From: CAVWCW01 sp963753615
Lineage (GTDB): Bacteria; Pseudomonadota; Gammaproteobacteria; Chromatiales; Chromatiaceae
DNA: 64,000 nucleotides
Reading direction: 5' to 3'
NCBI GenBank assembly: GCA_963753615.1
Contig: CAVWCW010000002.1
Coordinates: 362,113-426,112 of the forward strand
In this document: in pieces, positions 35,887 through 44,578 of the stretch
Layout of the letters: each line of letters opens with the position of its first letter
Position numbering within the stretch: position 1 is the first letter of the stretch
The notes under the pieces: generated by a model
Seen by the model: only the letters and a program-made list of their open reading frames with translations
What the model was told of the DNA's origin: nothing
Databases searched by the model: none
Position numbers and translations under genes: made by a program

Positions 35887-36436
35887 AGCGTCCTCGAACA
35901 TTGGATAAAAACTTTACGCGCAGCGCCTCGCCGAACCACACTCGGGCGCCGATGGAGCGAACCCAGTCCTCGTTACTATAGATCTCCACCTGCTGGTCGG
36001 TTTCGGCGTATTCCCGATCCGGTTCCACCCTCAGCTCGCTGGTGAGGATGTGCACCGGCCGATTGCTAGGGCTCGCGGCCCGGGTAATGATGACCTGGCC
36101 CTGTAAGCGTACCAGATCCCCATCCTCCGAGACCCAACCGCGCTCGGACGACACCTCCCAGGGTGGGGTCTCCGGGTCGTAAATCGTTAGCTGCGGGTCC
36201 TGCAGCTCGGTGCTGCCGTCGTCGTCATAGTGCCGCAGCTTCGCGGCGCGCAGCCGGTGCTCGGGCCGGCCGTTCTCGCCGGTGGATAGCACCTCCAGGC
36301 CGCCGACCACGTACTGCGGGGTGTGGGGCGGCGCCTGGCGGTTAGGCGCCGACTCGCGGCCGGGTCCCAGCCACCAACCGAACCCGGCCAGCAGCGACAA
36401 CAGCAGCAACGCCAGCAGGTACTGGTATCTCTGCAC
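35873..36436 (-). CDS. lptC: LPS export protein LptC
   Basis: A 187-residue LptC. One N-terminal membrane anchor (residues about 5-25, with LLSLLAGFGWWLG) precedes a periplasmic jellyroll domain. It receives LPS from LptBFG and hands it to LptA. It follows kdsC by 13 bases and overlaps lptA. Position between kdsC and lptA is the standard order. Confidence 0.92.
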   Translation of the reverse strand: MQRYQYLLALLLLSLLAGFGWWLGPGRESAPNRQAPPHTPQYVVGGLEVLSTGENGRPEHRLRAAKLRHYDDDGSTELQDPQLTIYDPETPPWEVSSERGWVSEDGDLVRLQGQVIITRAASPSNRPVHILTSELRVEPDREYAETDQQVEIYSNEDWVRSIGARVWFGEALRVKFLSNVRGRYELN

Positions 36437-36449
36437 CCATGCCGCCCGG

Positions 36450-36980
36450 TCAGCCCGAGTTCAGGTAGCCCTCGAGCATCGGCTGCAGCCGGCCCTGGGC
36501 CTCCATGATCAGTTCGCAGACGTCGCGTCCGGCGCCGCGGCCCCCGGCGGCGGGGGTTTCCCAGTGGGCGTGCTGCTTGACCAGCGGGTGGGCGTCCTGC
36601 ACCGCGATCGCCAGCCCAACCTGGCGCATGATCGGCAAGTCCACTACGTCGTCGCCCACGTAGGCGATCTGGCTCGCTTTTAAACCCAGTTCCGCTTGCA
36701 ACTGCCGGTAAGCCGGAAGCTTGTCGAGCTGGCCCTGGAAAACGTAAGCGACGCCCAGGCTTTCCATGCGCAGCTTCACTACCTGCGAGGTGCGCCCGGT
36801 GATGATGCCGATCTTGACCCCGGTCGACTGCAGCATCTTCATGCCGTGGCCGTCGCGGGAATGGAACGCCTTGTACTCCTGGCCGTCGTCACCCAGGAAC
36901 AGGCTGCCGTCGGTCAGCACGCCGTCGACGTCGAAGATCACCAGACGGATCTGGCGGGCCTTTTCGAATATGTCCTGCAT
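36450..36980 (-). CDS. kdsC: 3-deoxy-D-manno-octulosonate 8-phosphate phosphatase
   Basis: A 176-residue HAD phosphatase of the small KdsC class. Nucleophile motif D17-x-D19 in IFDVDGVLTDG, then IGIITGRTS and VGDDVVDLPIM. It releases phosphate from Kdo-8-P, the third step of Kdo synthesis for LPS. It lies 28 bases after kdsD. Confidence 0.95.
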   Translation of the reverse strand: MQDIFEKARQIRLVIFDVDGVLTDGSLFLGDDGQEYKAFHSRDGHGMKMLQSTGVKIGIITGRTSQVVKLRMESLGVAYVFQGQLDKLPAYRQLQAELGLKASQIAYVGDDVVDLPIMRQVGLAIAVQDAHPLVKQHAHWETPAAGGRGAGRDVCELIMEAQGRLQPMLEGYLNSG

Positions 36981-37008
36981 CGGTTCTTGGTCCTTGCGAT
37001 TGTGGCGC

Positions 37009-38007
37009 TTACATAACCCCGGCGCGCAGCAGATCGTGCATGTTCAGGGCGCCGATCAGGCGGCCGCCCGGGTCCAGGATCAGCAGGCCGTTGATCTTGT
37101 GCTGCTCCATGATCTGCAGCGCCTCGGCGGCCAGCCGATCGGGGGTGGAAGTCACGCAGCCGCGGGTCATCACCTCGGCTACCCGCAAGCTTCGGAGGTC
37201 CACCGCGCCGTCCAGGGTGCGGCGCAAGTCGCCGTCGGTATAGACCCCTGCCAAGCGCCCGTCCGGCTCCAGCACCGCGGTCATGCCCAGGCCCTTGGCG
37301 CTCATCTCCACCAGGGCCTCGCTGAGCCAGGCGTCGCTGGCCACCGCCGGGATTGCGTCGCCACGGTGCATAATATCATCGATGTGCAGCAGCAGCCGCC
37401 GACCCAGGCTGCCCCCGGGGTGGGAGCGGGCGAAGTCCTCGGCGGTGAAGCCCCGGGCCTCCAGCATGGCAACCGCCAGGGCGTCGCCCATAGCCAGGGC
37501 GGCGGTGGTGCTCGAGGTCGGGGCCAGCCCAAGCGGGCAGGCCTCTTGCTCGACGCTGACGTCGATGTGCACGTCCGCCTCCCGGGCCAGCGATGAGTTG
37601 GGCTGGCCTGTGAGTGCGATCAATGGCGCCCCGAGTCGCTTGATCAGGGGCAGGATCAACAGCAGCTCGCTGGTCTCGCCGGAGTTCGACAGCGCCAGCA
37701 CCACGTCTTTGGGGGTGATCATGCCGAGGTCGCCGTGACTGGCCTCCCCCGGGTGGACGAAGAACGACGGGCTGCCGGTGCTCGCCAGCGTGGCCGCGAT
37801 CTTGCCGCCGACGTGTCCGGATTTGCCCATACCGAGCACCACGATACGGCCCCGGCACTGCAACATGTGGCCGCAGGCGTCTACGAAGGCGTCGTCGATG
37901 CGGGCGCCCAGGGCGGTCACCGCACGCGCCTCGTTTTCGATTACCGCCAGTCCCAGCGCCTGCAGCCGGGCCCGGTCCTTTGAAGATTGCGATTGGTTGC
38001 CCGTCAT
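37009..38007 (-). CDS. kdsD: Arabinose-5-phosphate isomerase
   Basis: A 332-residue KdsD. The SIS isomerase domain (VLGMGKSGHVGGKIAATLASTG, HPGEASHGDLG, LSNSGET) is followed by two CBS domains from about residue 210 (DDIMHRGDAIPAV, VMTRGCVTSTP). It converts ribulose-5-phosphate to arabinose-5-phosphate, the first step of Kdo synthesis. It is the first gene of the long leftward block running to ptsI. The 200 bases to its right hold no gene that I recognise. Confidence 0.95.
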   Translation of the reverse strand: MTGNQSQSSKDRARLQALGLAVIENEARAVTALGARIDDAFVDACGHMLQCRGRIVVLGMGKSGHVGGKIAATLASTGSPSFFVHPGEASHGDLGMITPKDVVLALSNSGETSELLLILPLIKRLGAPLIALTGQPNSSLAREADVHIDVSVEQEACPLGLAPTSSTTAALAMGDALAVAMLEARGFTAEDFARSHPGGSLGRRLLLHIDDIMHRGDAIPAVASDAWLSEALVEMSAKGLGMTAVLEPDGRLAGVYTDGDLRRTLDGAVDLRSLRVAEVMTRGCVTSTPDRLAAEALQIMEQHKINGLLILDPGGRLIGALNMHDLLRAGVM

Positions 38008-38208
38008 CTCTACATCGCTTCAGTTGTGATGCGCCGGCGCAAAGGGCGCTGCGAACCAATTCCCCAGCGCCCCGCTATGACGCGTCAACTGGATTGCGCC
38101 GGTGTCTTATCCAAACGCCCCGGGGCGGAGCGAGAAAGCCCGGCGCCGGGGCACAAACCCACGGCATTGAAGCAGACCGCAAGCGCTTTGTCCAAGTGGG
38201 CCGCAGGC

Positions 38209-38394
38209 TCATTGAGCTTGGGTGCGCTCGGCGCCGCATCGACTGCAACGGTACAGGGTCACCAGCCGACCCTGCTTGACGTCGAATTTGCGCGCCGCCT
38301 CAAGCCGCCATTTGTGGAAACCGTGCCGGCAGAGGGTATTGCCGCGGTGTTTTTCCGCCGCTTTGGGTCGTCTGAAGGGTAAAATGTCCGCCAT
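38209..38394 (-). CDS. Small zinc-ribbon-like protein
   Basis: A 61-residue protein beginning MADILPFRRPKAAEKHRGN. It has CRHGFHKW in the middle and YRCSRCGAERT at the end, so a Cys/His plus CxxC metal site is likely. No known function. The much longer frame up to 38922 is a GC artefact opposite the next gene; the real start is ATG 38394 because only this part has a structured motif. It is divergent from the DUF72-like gene, with starts 33 bases apart, so they may share a control region. Confidence 0.6.
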   Translation of the reverse strand: MADILPFRRPKAAEKHRGNTLCRHGFHKWRLEAARKFDVKQGRLVTLYRCSRCGAERTQAQ

Positions 38395-38427
38395 CCGCCG
38401 TTGCCCGTAAGTCGAAGAGCCCCGATT

Positions 38428-39024
38428 ATGCCTGAGCCGCTGATGCCCGCAAAACCGTTCTCGCTTTGCCTCGGGGCCCGGGATTGGGAGCACCCGGCGT
38501 GGACGCGCGACTATTATCCGGAAGACCTGCCGACGGACTGGCGTCTGTCCTATTATGCGAACGATCTGCCCCAGGTGCTGGTGCCCCAGGCGCGCTGGCT
38601 GTCGGCTGGGGAGGTAGGCTGCGCCGGTTGGCTGGAGGCGGTGGGGCCGGGCTTCCGCTTTTTCCTGGAACTGGAGCCGGGGCCGGTGCCGGCGTCCCTG
38701 GCGGCCTGTGCCAGAGCCCTGGGCCCCTGCTGTGGCGGGGTGGTGGCCGCTCAAGGGCCGTTGCCGGAGGGCGTTGCCGCCCCGCTCTACCTCGCCTGGA
38801 CCCTGACCAAACCGGAGGCGCCTCCGCCCAGTTCGCCGCCGCTGGCCTTGGTGCTCGAGTCTGCGGCCCTGGGGGACTTGCGTGGCCAGCGCCTGCTGTT
38901 CGAGGACTTGGCGCGGGGGCATGCGGCCCAGGGCGAGCTGCCCCTGTTCTTTGGAGGCGACGCGCCTTCCATGCCGGTTTTGCTGGATGCCAAGCAGTTG
39001 GCGGAATTGATGGGCTTGGCTTGA
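38428..39024 (+). CDS. DUF72-like (YecE-related) protein
   Basis: A 198-residue protein. The N-terminal pattern LGARDWEHPAWTRDYYPEDLP, DWRLSYYAND matches the DUF72 opening (GTSGW..W...FYP..LP, L.YYA..F). The family has a TIM-barrel-like fold and no established activity; this version is shorter than typical DUF72 and ends around the middle of the barrel, so it may be a divergent branch. ATG 38428 follows a weak site; an upstream in-frame codon at 38401 has no support. It lies 87 bases before mlaF. Confidence 0.6.
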   Translation: MPEPLMPAKPFSLCLGARDWEHPAWTRDYYPEDLPTDWRLSYYANDLPQVLVPQARWLSAGEVGCAGWLEAVGPGFRFFLELEPGPVPASLAACARALGPCCGGVVAAQGPLPEGVAAPLYLAWTLTKPEAPPPSSPPLALVLESAALGDLRGQRLLFEDLARGHAAQGELPLFFGGDAPSMPVLLDAKQLAELMGLA

Positions 39025-39111
39025 CGCTGCGCCCCGGCAGGCCGGACAATGCCGGCAAAACCTTCAACCGCCCGTCCGCCCCTATGGGGTCCCGGGCCCA
39101 ACCGGTCCGAG

Positions 39112-39924
39112 ATGCCTGACACTTCCTCCCAATCACCGCTGGTCAAGATTCGCGGGCTGCGCTTCAGGCGCGGCTCCCGAGTCATTTTCGACGGTATCGA
39201 CCTGGATATCCGCCGTGGCCAGCTGACCGCGATTATGGGCCCCAGCGGCACCGGGAAGACCACCTTGCTGAAGCTGATCGCCGGCCAGCTGTACCCGGAT
39301 GCGGGCAGCATCGAGGTAGACGGCCAGCCGATCCATCGCCTCGGCCGGCGCGAACTCTACCGACTGCGCATGCGCATGGGGATGCTGTTTCAGAGCGGGG
39401 CCTTGCTCACCGATCTCGACGTGTTCGAAAACGTGGCCTACCCCCTGCGCGAGCACACCGGGCTCCCGGAGTCGATGATCCGCACCCTGGTGCTGCTCAA
39501 GTTGGAGGCGGTGGGCCTGCGCGGTGCCCGCGACCTGATGCCGAGCGAACTCTCCGGCGGCATGGCCCGGCGCGTGGCCCTGGCCCGGGCCATCGCCCTT
39601 GACCCCATGATGGTGATGTACGACGAGCCCTTCACCGGCCAGGACCCGATCTCCATGGGGGTGCTGATGCAGCTGATCCGGCGCCTCAACGACGCCAGCG
39701 GCCTGAGCGGCATCGTCGTCTCCCATGATGTGCGCGAGACCGCCGAGATCGCCGACTATGCCTATCTGATTTCCCAGGGGCGGGTGATTGAGCACGGCCC
39801 GCCCCAGCGCCTGCTCAAGTCTGCCTCGCCCTGGCCGCATCAGTTCCTGCACGGGCTGCCGGACGGGCCGGTGCACTTCCACTACCCGGCCCCCGACTTG
39901 GAACAGGACCTGTTGCGGTTATGA
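39112..39924 (+). CDS. mlaF: Phospholipid ABC transporter ATP-binding protein MlaF
   Basis: A 270-residue ABC ATPase: Walker A GPSGTGKTT, signature LSGGMARRVALARA, Walker B MVMYDEPFTGQDP, and the extra C-terminal tail characteristic of MlaF. It drives the MlaFEDB complex that moves phospholipid between the membranes and keeps outer-membrane lipid asymmetry. ATG 39112 was chosen by homology. It overlaps mlaE by 4 bases. Confidence 0.94.
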   Translation: MPDTSSQSPLVKIRGLRFRRGSRVIFDGIDLDIRRGQLTAIMGPSGTGKTTLLKLIAGQLYPDAGSIEVDGQPIHRLGRRELYRLRMRMGMLFQSGALLTDLDVFENVAYPLREHTGLPESMIRTLVLLKLEAVGLRGARDLMPSELSGGMARRVALARAIALDPMMVMYDEPFTGQDPISMGVLMQLIRRLNDASGLSGIVVSHDVRETAEIADYAYLISQGRVIEHGPPQRLLKSASPWPHQFLHGLPDGPVHFHYPAPDLEQDLLRL

Positions 39925-40700
39925 TCGAGCAACTGGCACGCCTCGGCCGAACCGGTATCGCCAGCGTCGAGCGCCTGGGCCGCGGCCATCTGCTGTTGGC
40001 GCAGATGCTGGCCGGCATCGGCGACCTGCTGCTGCGCCTGCGCCTGCTGCTGGACCAATTGTTCTCGCTGGGCGTGTTGTCGGTGGCCATCATCGGCGTT
40101 TCCGGGGTGTTCGTGGGGATGGTGCTGGCGCTACAGGGCTACTACATCCTGTCCCAGTTCGGTGCCGAGCAGACCCTGGGGGTGATGGTTGCCGCCTCGC
40201 TGGTGCGGGAGTTGGGGCCGGTGGTCACCGCCCTGTTGTTCGCAGGCCGCGCCGGCTCCGCCCTGACCGCCGAGATCGGGCTGATGAAGGCCACCGAACA
40301 GCTGTCCGGGCTGGAGATGATGGCGGTGGACCCGGTGCGCCGGGTGCTCACCCCGCGCTTTTTCGCCGGACTCATTTCCATGCCCCTGCTGGCGGCAATG
40401 TTCAGCGCCCTGGGGGTGCTGGGGGGGTATTTCGTCGGCGTCGGTCTGCTGGGGGTGGACAGCGGCGCCTTCTGGTCCCAAATGCAGGCCAAGATCGACC
40501 TGGACGGGGACATCTATAATGGGGTTATCAAGAGCCTGGTATTCGGCCTGGTGTGCACCTGGATCGCCCTGTTTCAGGGCTATGACTGCGTTCCCACTTC
40601 CGAAGGGGTGAGCCGCGCCACCACCCGAACCGTGGTACATTCGGCGTTCGCGGTGTTGGGCTTGGATTTCGTGCTAACCGCACTAATGTTTGGGGAATAG
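39921..40700 (+). CDS. mlaE: Phospholipid ABC transporter permease MlaE
   Basis: A 259-residue MlaE permease with about five membrane helices. Family marks: GVFVGMVLALQGYYILSQFG, LVRELGPVVTALLFAGRAGSALTAEIG, and the late QGYDCVPTSEGVSRATTRTVV. It forms the membrane core with MlaD. The next gene, mlaD, starts 6 bases later. Confidence 0.95.
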   Translation: MIEQLARLGRTGIASVERLGRGHLLLAQMLAGIGDLLLRLRLLLDQLFSLGVLSVAIIGVSGVFVGMVLALQGYYILSQFGAEQTLGVMVAASLVRELGPVVTALLFAGRAGSALTAEIGLMKATEQLSGLEMMAVDPVRRVLTPRFFAGLISMPLLAAMFSALGVLGGYFVGVGLLGVDSGAFWSQMQAKIDLDGDIYNGVIKSLVFGLVCTWIALFQGYDCVPTSEGVSRATTRTVVHSAFAVLGLDFVLTALMFGE

Positions 40701-40706
40701 AAAGCA

Positions 40707-41180
40707 ATGCGCCAAACGCGCAGCGTAGAAATCGGTGTAGGACTGTTCATGGCCGCGGGTCTGGTGGCACTGTTCTTTCTCGCCATGCAGGTAAGCAACC
40801 TGGGCAGCCTGTCGGATGACGATGGCTATGTGATCACCGCTCGCTTCTACAATATCGGCGGACTCAAGGTAAAGGCGCCGGTGACCATGGCCGGGGTTAC
40901 CCTGGGTCGGGTGGCCGACATCTCCTTCGATCAAGAGACCTACGAGGCGGTGGTGTCCATGCGTATCGGGTCCCACTATACCAATATCCCCGAGGACAGC
41001 TTCGCCAAGGTATACACCGCGGGCCTTCTCGGCGAAAAGTACATCGGTCTGGACCCGGGCGGCAGCGACGTCTTTCTGGGCGAAGGCGGGCGACTTACCA
41101 TGACCCAGTCGTCTCTGGTGCTGGAAGAGATCATTGGCCAGTTTCTGTTCAACAAGGCCCAGGAGGCTCCCGGTGGTTAG
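40707..41180 (+). CDS. mlaD: MCE-domain lipid-binding protein MlaD
   Basis: A 157-residue MlaD. One N-terminal anchor (GLFMAAGLVALFFLAMQVSN) and one MCE domain (YVITARFYNIGGLKVKAPVTMAGVTLGRV; VYTAGLLGEKYIGLDPGG). Six such subunits form the periplasmic ring through which lipid passes. It overlaps mlaC by 8 bases. Confidence 0.94.
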   Translation: MRQTRSVEIGVGLFMAAGLVALFFLAMQVSNLGSLSDDDGYVITARFYNIGGLKVKAPVTMAGVTLGRVADISFDQETYEAVVSMRIGSHYTNIPEDSFAKVYTAGLLGEKYIGLDPGGSDVFLGEGGRLTMTQSSLVLEEIIGQFLFNKAQEAPGG

Positions 41181-41790
41181 ACCGATTCTCGCATGCCTGC
41201 TGGTCCTGCTGCTGGCCCTGCCCCTGGCCTCGGCGGCAGCTACCGAAGAGCCTCAGGAGGTGGTGCGGCAGACCGCCGACCAGATGCTAGGCAAGCTGCG
41301 CAGTCACCGCGGCGAGTTGGATGCAGATCCTAATCTGATTTACGGCATGGTCCAGGAGATCGTGTTGCCGCGCTTCGACTTCGAACTCATCTCCCGCTAC
41401 GTGCTCGGACGCCACTGGCGCCAGGCCAGCGCGGCCCAGCAGCAGGCGTTCATCGAGGGCTTCCGCAGCCTGCTGGTGCGCACCTATGCCCACGCCCTGC
41501 TCAACTACTCGGACCAGGACATTCGCTACCTCGCAGTAAGGCCCGATAAAGACGGTGACCGGGTGATGGTGCCGACTCAGGTGGCGGCGGCGGGGGCCCC
41601 GGCCATCCCCATCGACTACAAGCTCTACCGGGACGGCGGCGGCGGCGATTGGAAGGTGTACGATGTGGTGATCGACGGCATCAGCCTGGTCTCCACCTAC
41701 CGCAATAACTTCAACAGCCAGATCGGGCGGGTCGGCATCGACGGCGTGATCAAGTCGATGCAGCAGCGCGCCGAAGGCGCCTCCCCTTGA
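41173..41790 (+). CDS. mlaC: Periplasmic phospholipid-binding protein MlaC
   Basis: A 205-residue Tol-Tox/MlaC family protein with a signal peptide (PILACLLVLLLALPLASAAA). Core motifs: VLPRFDFELISRYVLGRHWRQAS, FRSLLVRTYAHALLNYSDQ. It ferries phospholipid between the outer-membrane MlaA complex and MlaD. Start GTG 41173 is set by the GGAGG site at about 41161-41166 and by the signal peptide; upstream in-frame codons repeat mlaD in another frame. Confidence 0.92.
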   Translation: MVRPILACLLVLLLALPLASAAATEEPQEVVRQTADQMLGKLRSHRGELDADPNLIYGMVQEIVLPRFDFELISRYVLGRHWRQASAAQQQAFIEGFRSLLVRTYAHALLNYSDQDIRYLAVRPDKDGDRVMVPTQVAAAGAPAIPIDYKLYRDGGGGDWKVYDVVIDGISLVSTYRNNFNSQIGRVGIDGVIKSMQQRAEGASP

Positions 41791-42092
41791 GCCAGGCGCA
41801 ACTGGAGGACCTGGGCGGAGGGCGCTTGCGCCTGAGCGGCGAGCTCAGCTTCCGCACCGTGCCGGATTTGCTGAAACAGTCCCGGGATAGCTTCGAGGGC
41901 GCCTCGCGATTTCACCTCGACCTGTCCGGGGTGACGCGGACCGACAGTGCCGGTCTGGCCCTTCTGCTGGAGTGGCTGCAGGCCTGCCGCCGGCGCCAGC
42001 AGGACCTGCTGCTGCAGGACCTGCCGGAGTCCCTGGCGGCGATCGCCCGGATCAGCAACCTGGACCGGTTGCTGGAGCGCTTGCGCGCCTGA
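41787..42092 (+). CDS. mlaB: STAS-domain protein MlaB
   Basis: A 101-residue STAS domain protein. The core LDLSGVTRTDSAGLALLLEWL matches the STAS phospho-site region. MlaB binds MlaF and is needed for transporter assembly and activity. The start is TTG 41787, overlapping the mlaC stop by 4 bases. In many gammaproteobacteria bolA and murA follow; here a SpoIIM-type gene follows instead. Confidence 0.88.
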   Translation: MSQAQLEDLGGGRLRLSGELSFRTVPDLLKQSRDSFEGASRFHLDLSGVTRTDSAGLALLLEWLQACRRRQQDLLLQDLPESLAAIARISNLDRLLERLRA

Positions 42093-42135
42093 ACCGGGCC
42101 GTTTGGCACCGATCCCGCGCCAACGGACCGCGGCA

Positions 42136-43125
42136 GTGCGACAACAGGCCTTCGAAAGCCAGCATGAGGCCTACTGGCAAGGCTTCCGGGCCCTGCTCGA
42201 TGATCTCGAACGCTCACCCCGGCGCCGGCGCCTGAACTCCGCCGCCCACGCCCGCCTGCCCGCGGATTACCGCACCCTGTGCACCCACTACGCGCTCGCT
42301 CGCAGCCGGGGATACAGCCCGCTGCTGGTGGCCGAGCTGCAGCACTTGGTGCGGCGAGGCCACTCCCGGCTCTACCGCCGCCAGGGTAGCTGGCTGTGGC
42401 GGGCCATCGCCTTCGTTGCCGGCGGTTTTCCGCGCGCACTGCGGGCTCAGGTCCGTTACCTCTGGCTGGCCCTGATCCTGTTCGCCGGCACCGGGCTGCT
42501 CAGCGGGCTTTGGTGCTTCGCCGACGGCGAATCCATCTACAGCATTCTGGATGAGGAGCAGATCGCCTCCATGGAGGCGATGTACGAGCCGGATACCGAG
42601 CGCCCCGGGCGCAGCGTCGAGCGCAGCGCCGAGACCGATTTCGTCATGTTCGGCTACTACATCGCCAATAACATCGGCATCGGTTTCCGCACCTTCGCCG
42701 GCGGCATCCTTTTCGGCATCGGCACCCTGTTCCTGCTGGTCTACAACGGCCTGGTGATCGGAGGCGTCGCCGGCCATCTGACCGCCATCGGTTATCGCGA
42801 CACCTTCTGGTCGTTCGTCAGCGGTCACGGCGCGTTCGAGCTCACCGCTATCGCCATCTGCGGCGCCGCCGGGCTGCGCCTGGCCCGGGCGGTGTTGGCC
42901 CCCGGCCAGTACCGCCGCGGCCGAGCCCTGGCCCTGGCCGCGCCGCCCGCCTTGGAACTGGTCATGGGCGCCGCACTGATGCTGGTGGTGGCCGCCTTCA
43001 TCGAGGCCTTCTGGTCCTCCAGCGGCGTCGCCTACGGGATCAAATACACGGTGGCGGCCCTGTTGTGGCTGCTGGTGCTCGCCTATCTGGGGCTGGCCGG
43101 GAGGGGGGGCGTTGGATCTCGCTAG
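42136..43125 (+). CDS. Stage II sporulation protein M-like membrane protein
   Basis: A 329-residue integral membrane protein of the SpoIIM/DUF95 family. After a soluble, Arg-rich start (residues about 1-85) it has about six helices, with YYIANNIGIGFRTFAGGILFGIGT and GVAGHLTAIGYRDTFWSFVSGHGAFELTAI as the family core. In non-sporulating bacteria this family sits in MoxR/DUF58 operons of unknown function. Start GTG 42136 is the best available; no ATG lies between mlaB and the first conserved residues. It overlaps the next gene by 14 bases. Confidence 0.82.
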   Translation: MRQQAFESQHEAYWQGFRALLDDLERSPRRRRLNSAAHARLPADYRTLCTHYALARSRGYSPLLVAELQHLVRRGHSRLYRRQGSWLWRAIAFVAGGFPRALRAQVRYLWLALILFAGTGLLSGLWCFADGESIYSILDEEQIASMEAMYEPDTERPGRSVERSAETDFVMFGYYIANNIGIGFRTFAGGILFGIGTLFLLVYNGLVIGGVAGHLTAIGYRDTFWSFVSGHGAFELTAIAICGAAGLRLARAVLAPGQYRRGRALALAAPPALELVMGAALMLVVAAFIEAFWSSSGVAYGIKYTVAALLWLLVLAYLGLAGRGGVGSR

Positions 43126-44578
43126 GCTGGCGCTGGCCATGCGCCCGCGCGGCCCCTGGGAGGGCATCGATCTCGGCTTTGCCATGGCGCGCCGCTGGTT
43201 TCTGCCGCTGTGGCGCCTGTGGTGGGTCGTCGCCCTGCCGTTTGCCCTGGTCACCGCCCTGTTGTTTCCGGATCGCCCCTGGCTTGCCATTGTGCTGCTC
43301 TGGTGGGGCAAACCCCTGTACGAGCCCCTGTTGCTGTTCTGGCTCAGCCGCGCCCTGTTCGGTCAGCGCCCTGGCCTTGGCCAGAGCCTGCGCCAGTGGC
43401 GGGCAATCCTGCAGGCTCAGCCCCTGGCCTACCTGACCTGGCGCCGCTTCAGCCCCAGCCGCTCTCTGTACATGCCGGTGGGCCTGCTGGAACGGCTGCG
43501 CGGCGCCCAGCGCCGGACCCGCGTCGAGGTGCTGGGGAGAGGCCAGCAGGGCGGTTTCTGGCTCACCCTGGTGGCCTTCCATTTCGAAATGTTGTTGCAG
43601 ATCGCGCTGCTGGTGCTGCTGGTCCTCGCTCTGCCCGAGGAACTGCAGTGGCTGGATTGGGAGCTGTTGTTCTTCGAGCCCGGGCCGTTCGAGCTCTGGC
43701 TCCAGATCGGCGTCGATCTGCTCGGCATGTCACTGATTGCCCCCTTTTACGTCAGCGCCGGCTTTGCCCTCTACCTGACCCGGCGCAGCGAACTGGAGGC
43801 CTGGGACATCGAGATCGGCTTTCGGCGCCTGCGCGAGCGCCGCGCCTCGCGGGCGGCGGCCTGGCTCCTGCCTCTCCTCGGTCTCGGCCTCGCAGGGCTG
43901 CCGGCGCCGCCCGCCGCGGCCACCGAGCCGAATCCGGAGCAGGCGCGGGCCCTGATCGCCGAGGTGCTGGCGCAGCCGGATTTCGGCCGCAGCGAGACCA
44001 GCGGCTACTGGAAGTACATCGGCGAAGAAGAGGTGGATGACGCTACCGGGGGCAGCGGTTTCTGGGACTGGCTGGAGGGCTTCGAGCAGGGCCTGGCCGA
44101 AGTGGGGGAGCTCCTGCTCTGGTTTGGGGCCGGTATCCTGCTCGGCTACCTGTTCTACCGCAGCGCGAGCGCGGGCGGCTGGCTGCGACGCCGCGAGCCG
44201 CCGTTGCCGGCCAGCGCCCAGGCCCCGGCGACCTTGTTCGGACTCGAGTTGGAGGGCGACCGCTTGCCCGCCGATCCGGTGGCCGAGGCGCGCCGCTTGC
44301 TGGCCGCCGAGCGCCCCCGGGAGGCCCTGAGCCTGCTCTACCGGGGAAGCCTGGCGGCGTTGCTGGCGCGACGCCTGGAGATCCCGGGCAGCGCCACCGA
44401 GGGCGAATGTCTGGCCCTGGTCGCGGCGCAGCGCCCGGCGCCGGAGGTGGCGTTGTTCCGGCGCTTGACCGCAGCCTGGATCAGCCTCGCGTACGGCCAC
44501 CAGATCCCTGGCCGCGAACCCCTGGAGGCGCTGTGCCGGGAGTGGCCGGCGGTGTTTGGAGGTCGGCATGGGGATTGA
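43112..44578 (+). CDS. DUF4129-type membrane protein
   Basis: A 488-residue protein with about five helices in its first half (WFLPLWRLWWVVALPFALV onward), a periplasmic segment around 270-340, one more helix (LLWFGAGILLGYLFY) and a cytoplasmic end resembling DUF4129 (EARRLLAAERPREALSLLYRGSLAALL). DUF4129 proteins are known only as members of MoxR/DUF58 membrane modules. Start is TTG 43112 after a G-rich site; an internal ATG at 43139 is an alternative. It overlaps the DUF4350-like gene by 11 bases. Confidence 0.75.
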   Translation: MDLARLALAMRPRGPWEGIDLGFAMARRWFLPLWRLWWVVALPFALVTALLFPDRPWLAIVLLWWGKPLYEPLLLFWLSRALFGQRPGLGQSLRQWRAILQAQPLAYLTWRRFSPSRSLYMPVGLLERLRGAQRRTRVEVLGRGQQGGFWLTLVAFHFEMLLQIALLVLLVLALPEELQWLDWELLFFEPGPFELWLQIGVDLLGMSLIAPFYVSAGFALYLTRRSELEAWDIEIGFRRLRERRASRAAAWLLPLLGLGLAGLPAPPAAATEPNPEQARALIAEVLAQPDFGRSETSGYWKYIGEEEVDDATGGSGFWDWLEGFEQGLAEVGELLLWFGAGILLGYLFYRSASAGGWLRRREPPLPASAQAPATLFGLELEGDRLPADPVAEARRLLAAERPREALSLLYRGSLAALLARRLEIPGSATEGECLALVAAQRPAPEVALFRRLTAAWISLAYGHQIPGREPLEALCREWPAVFGGRHGD

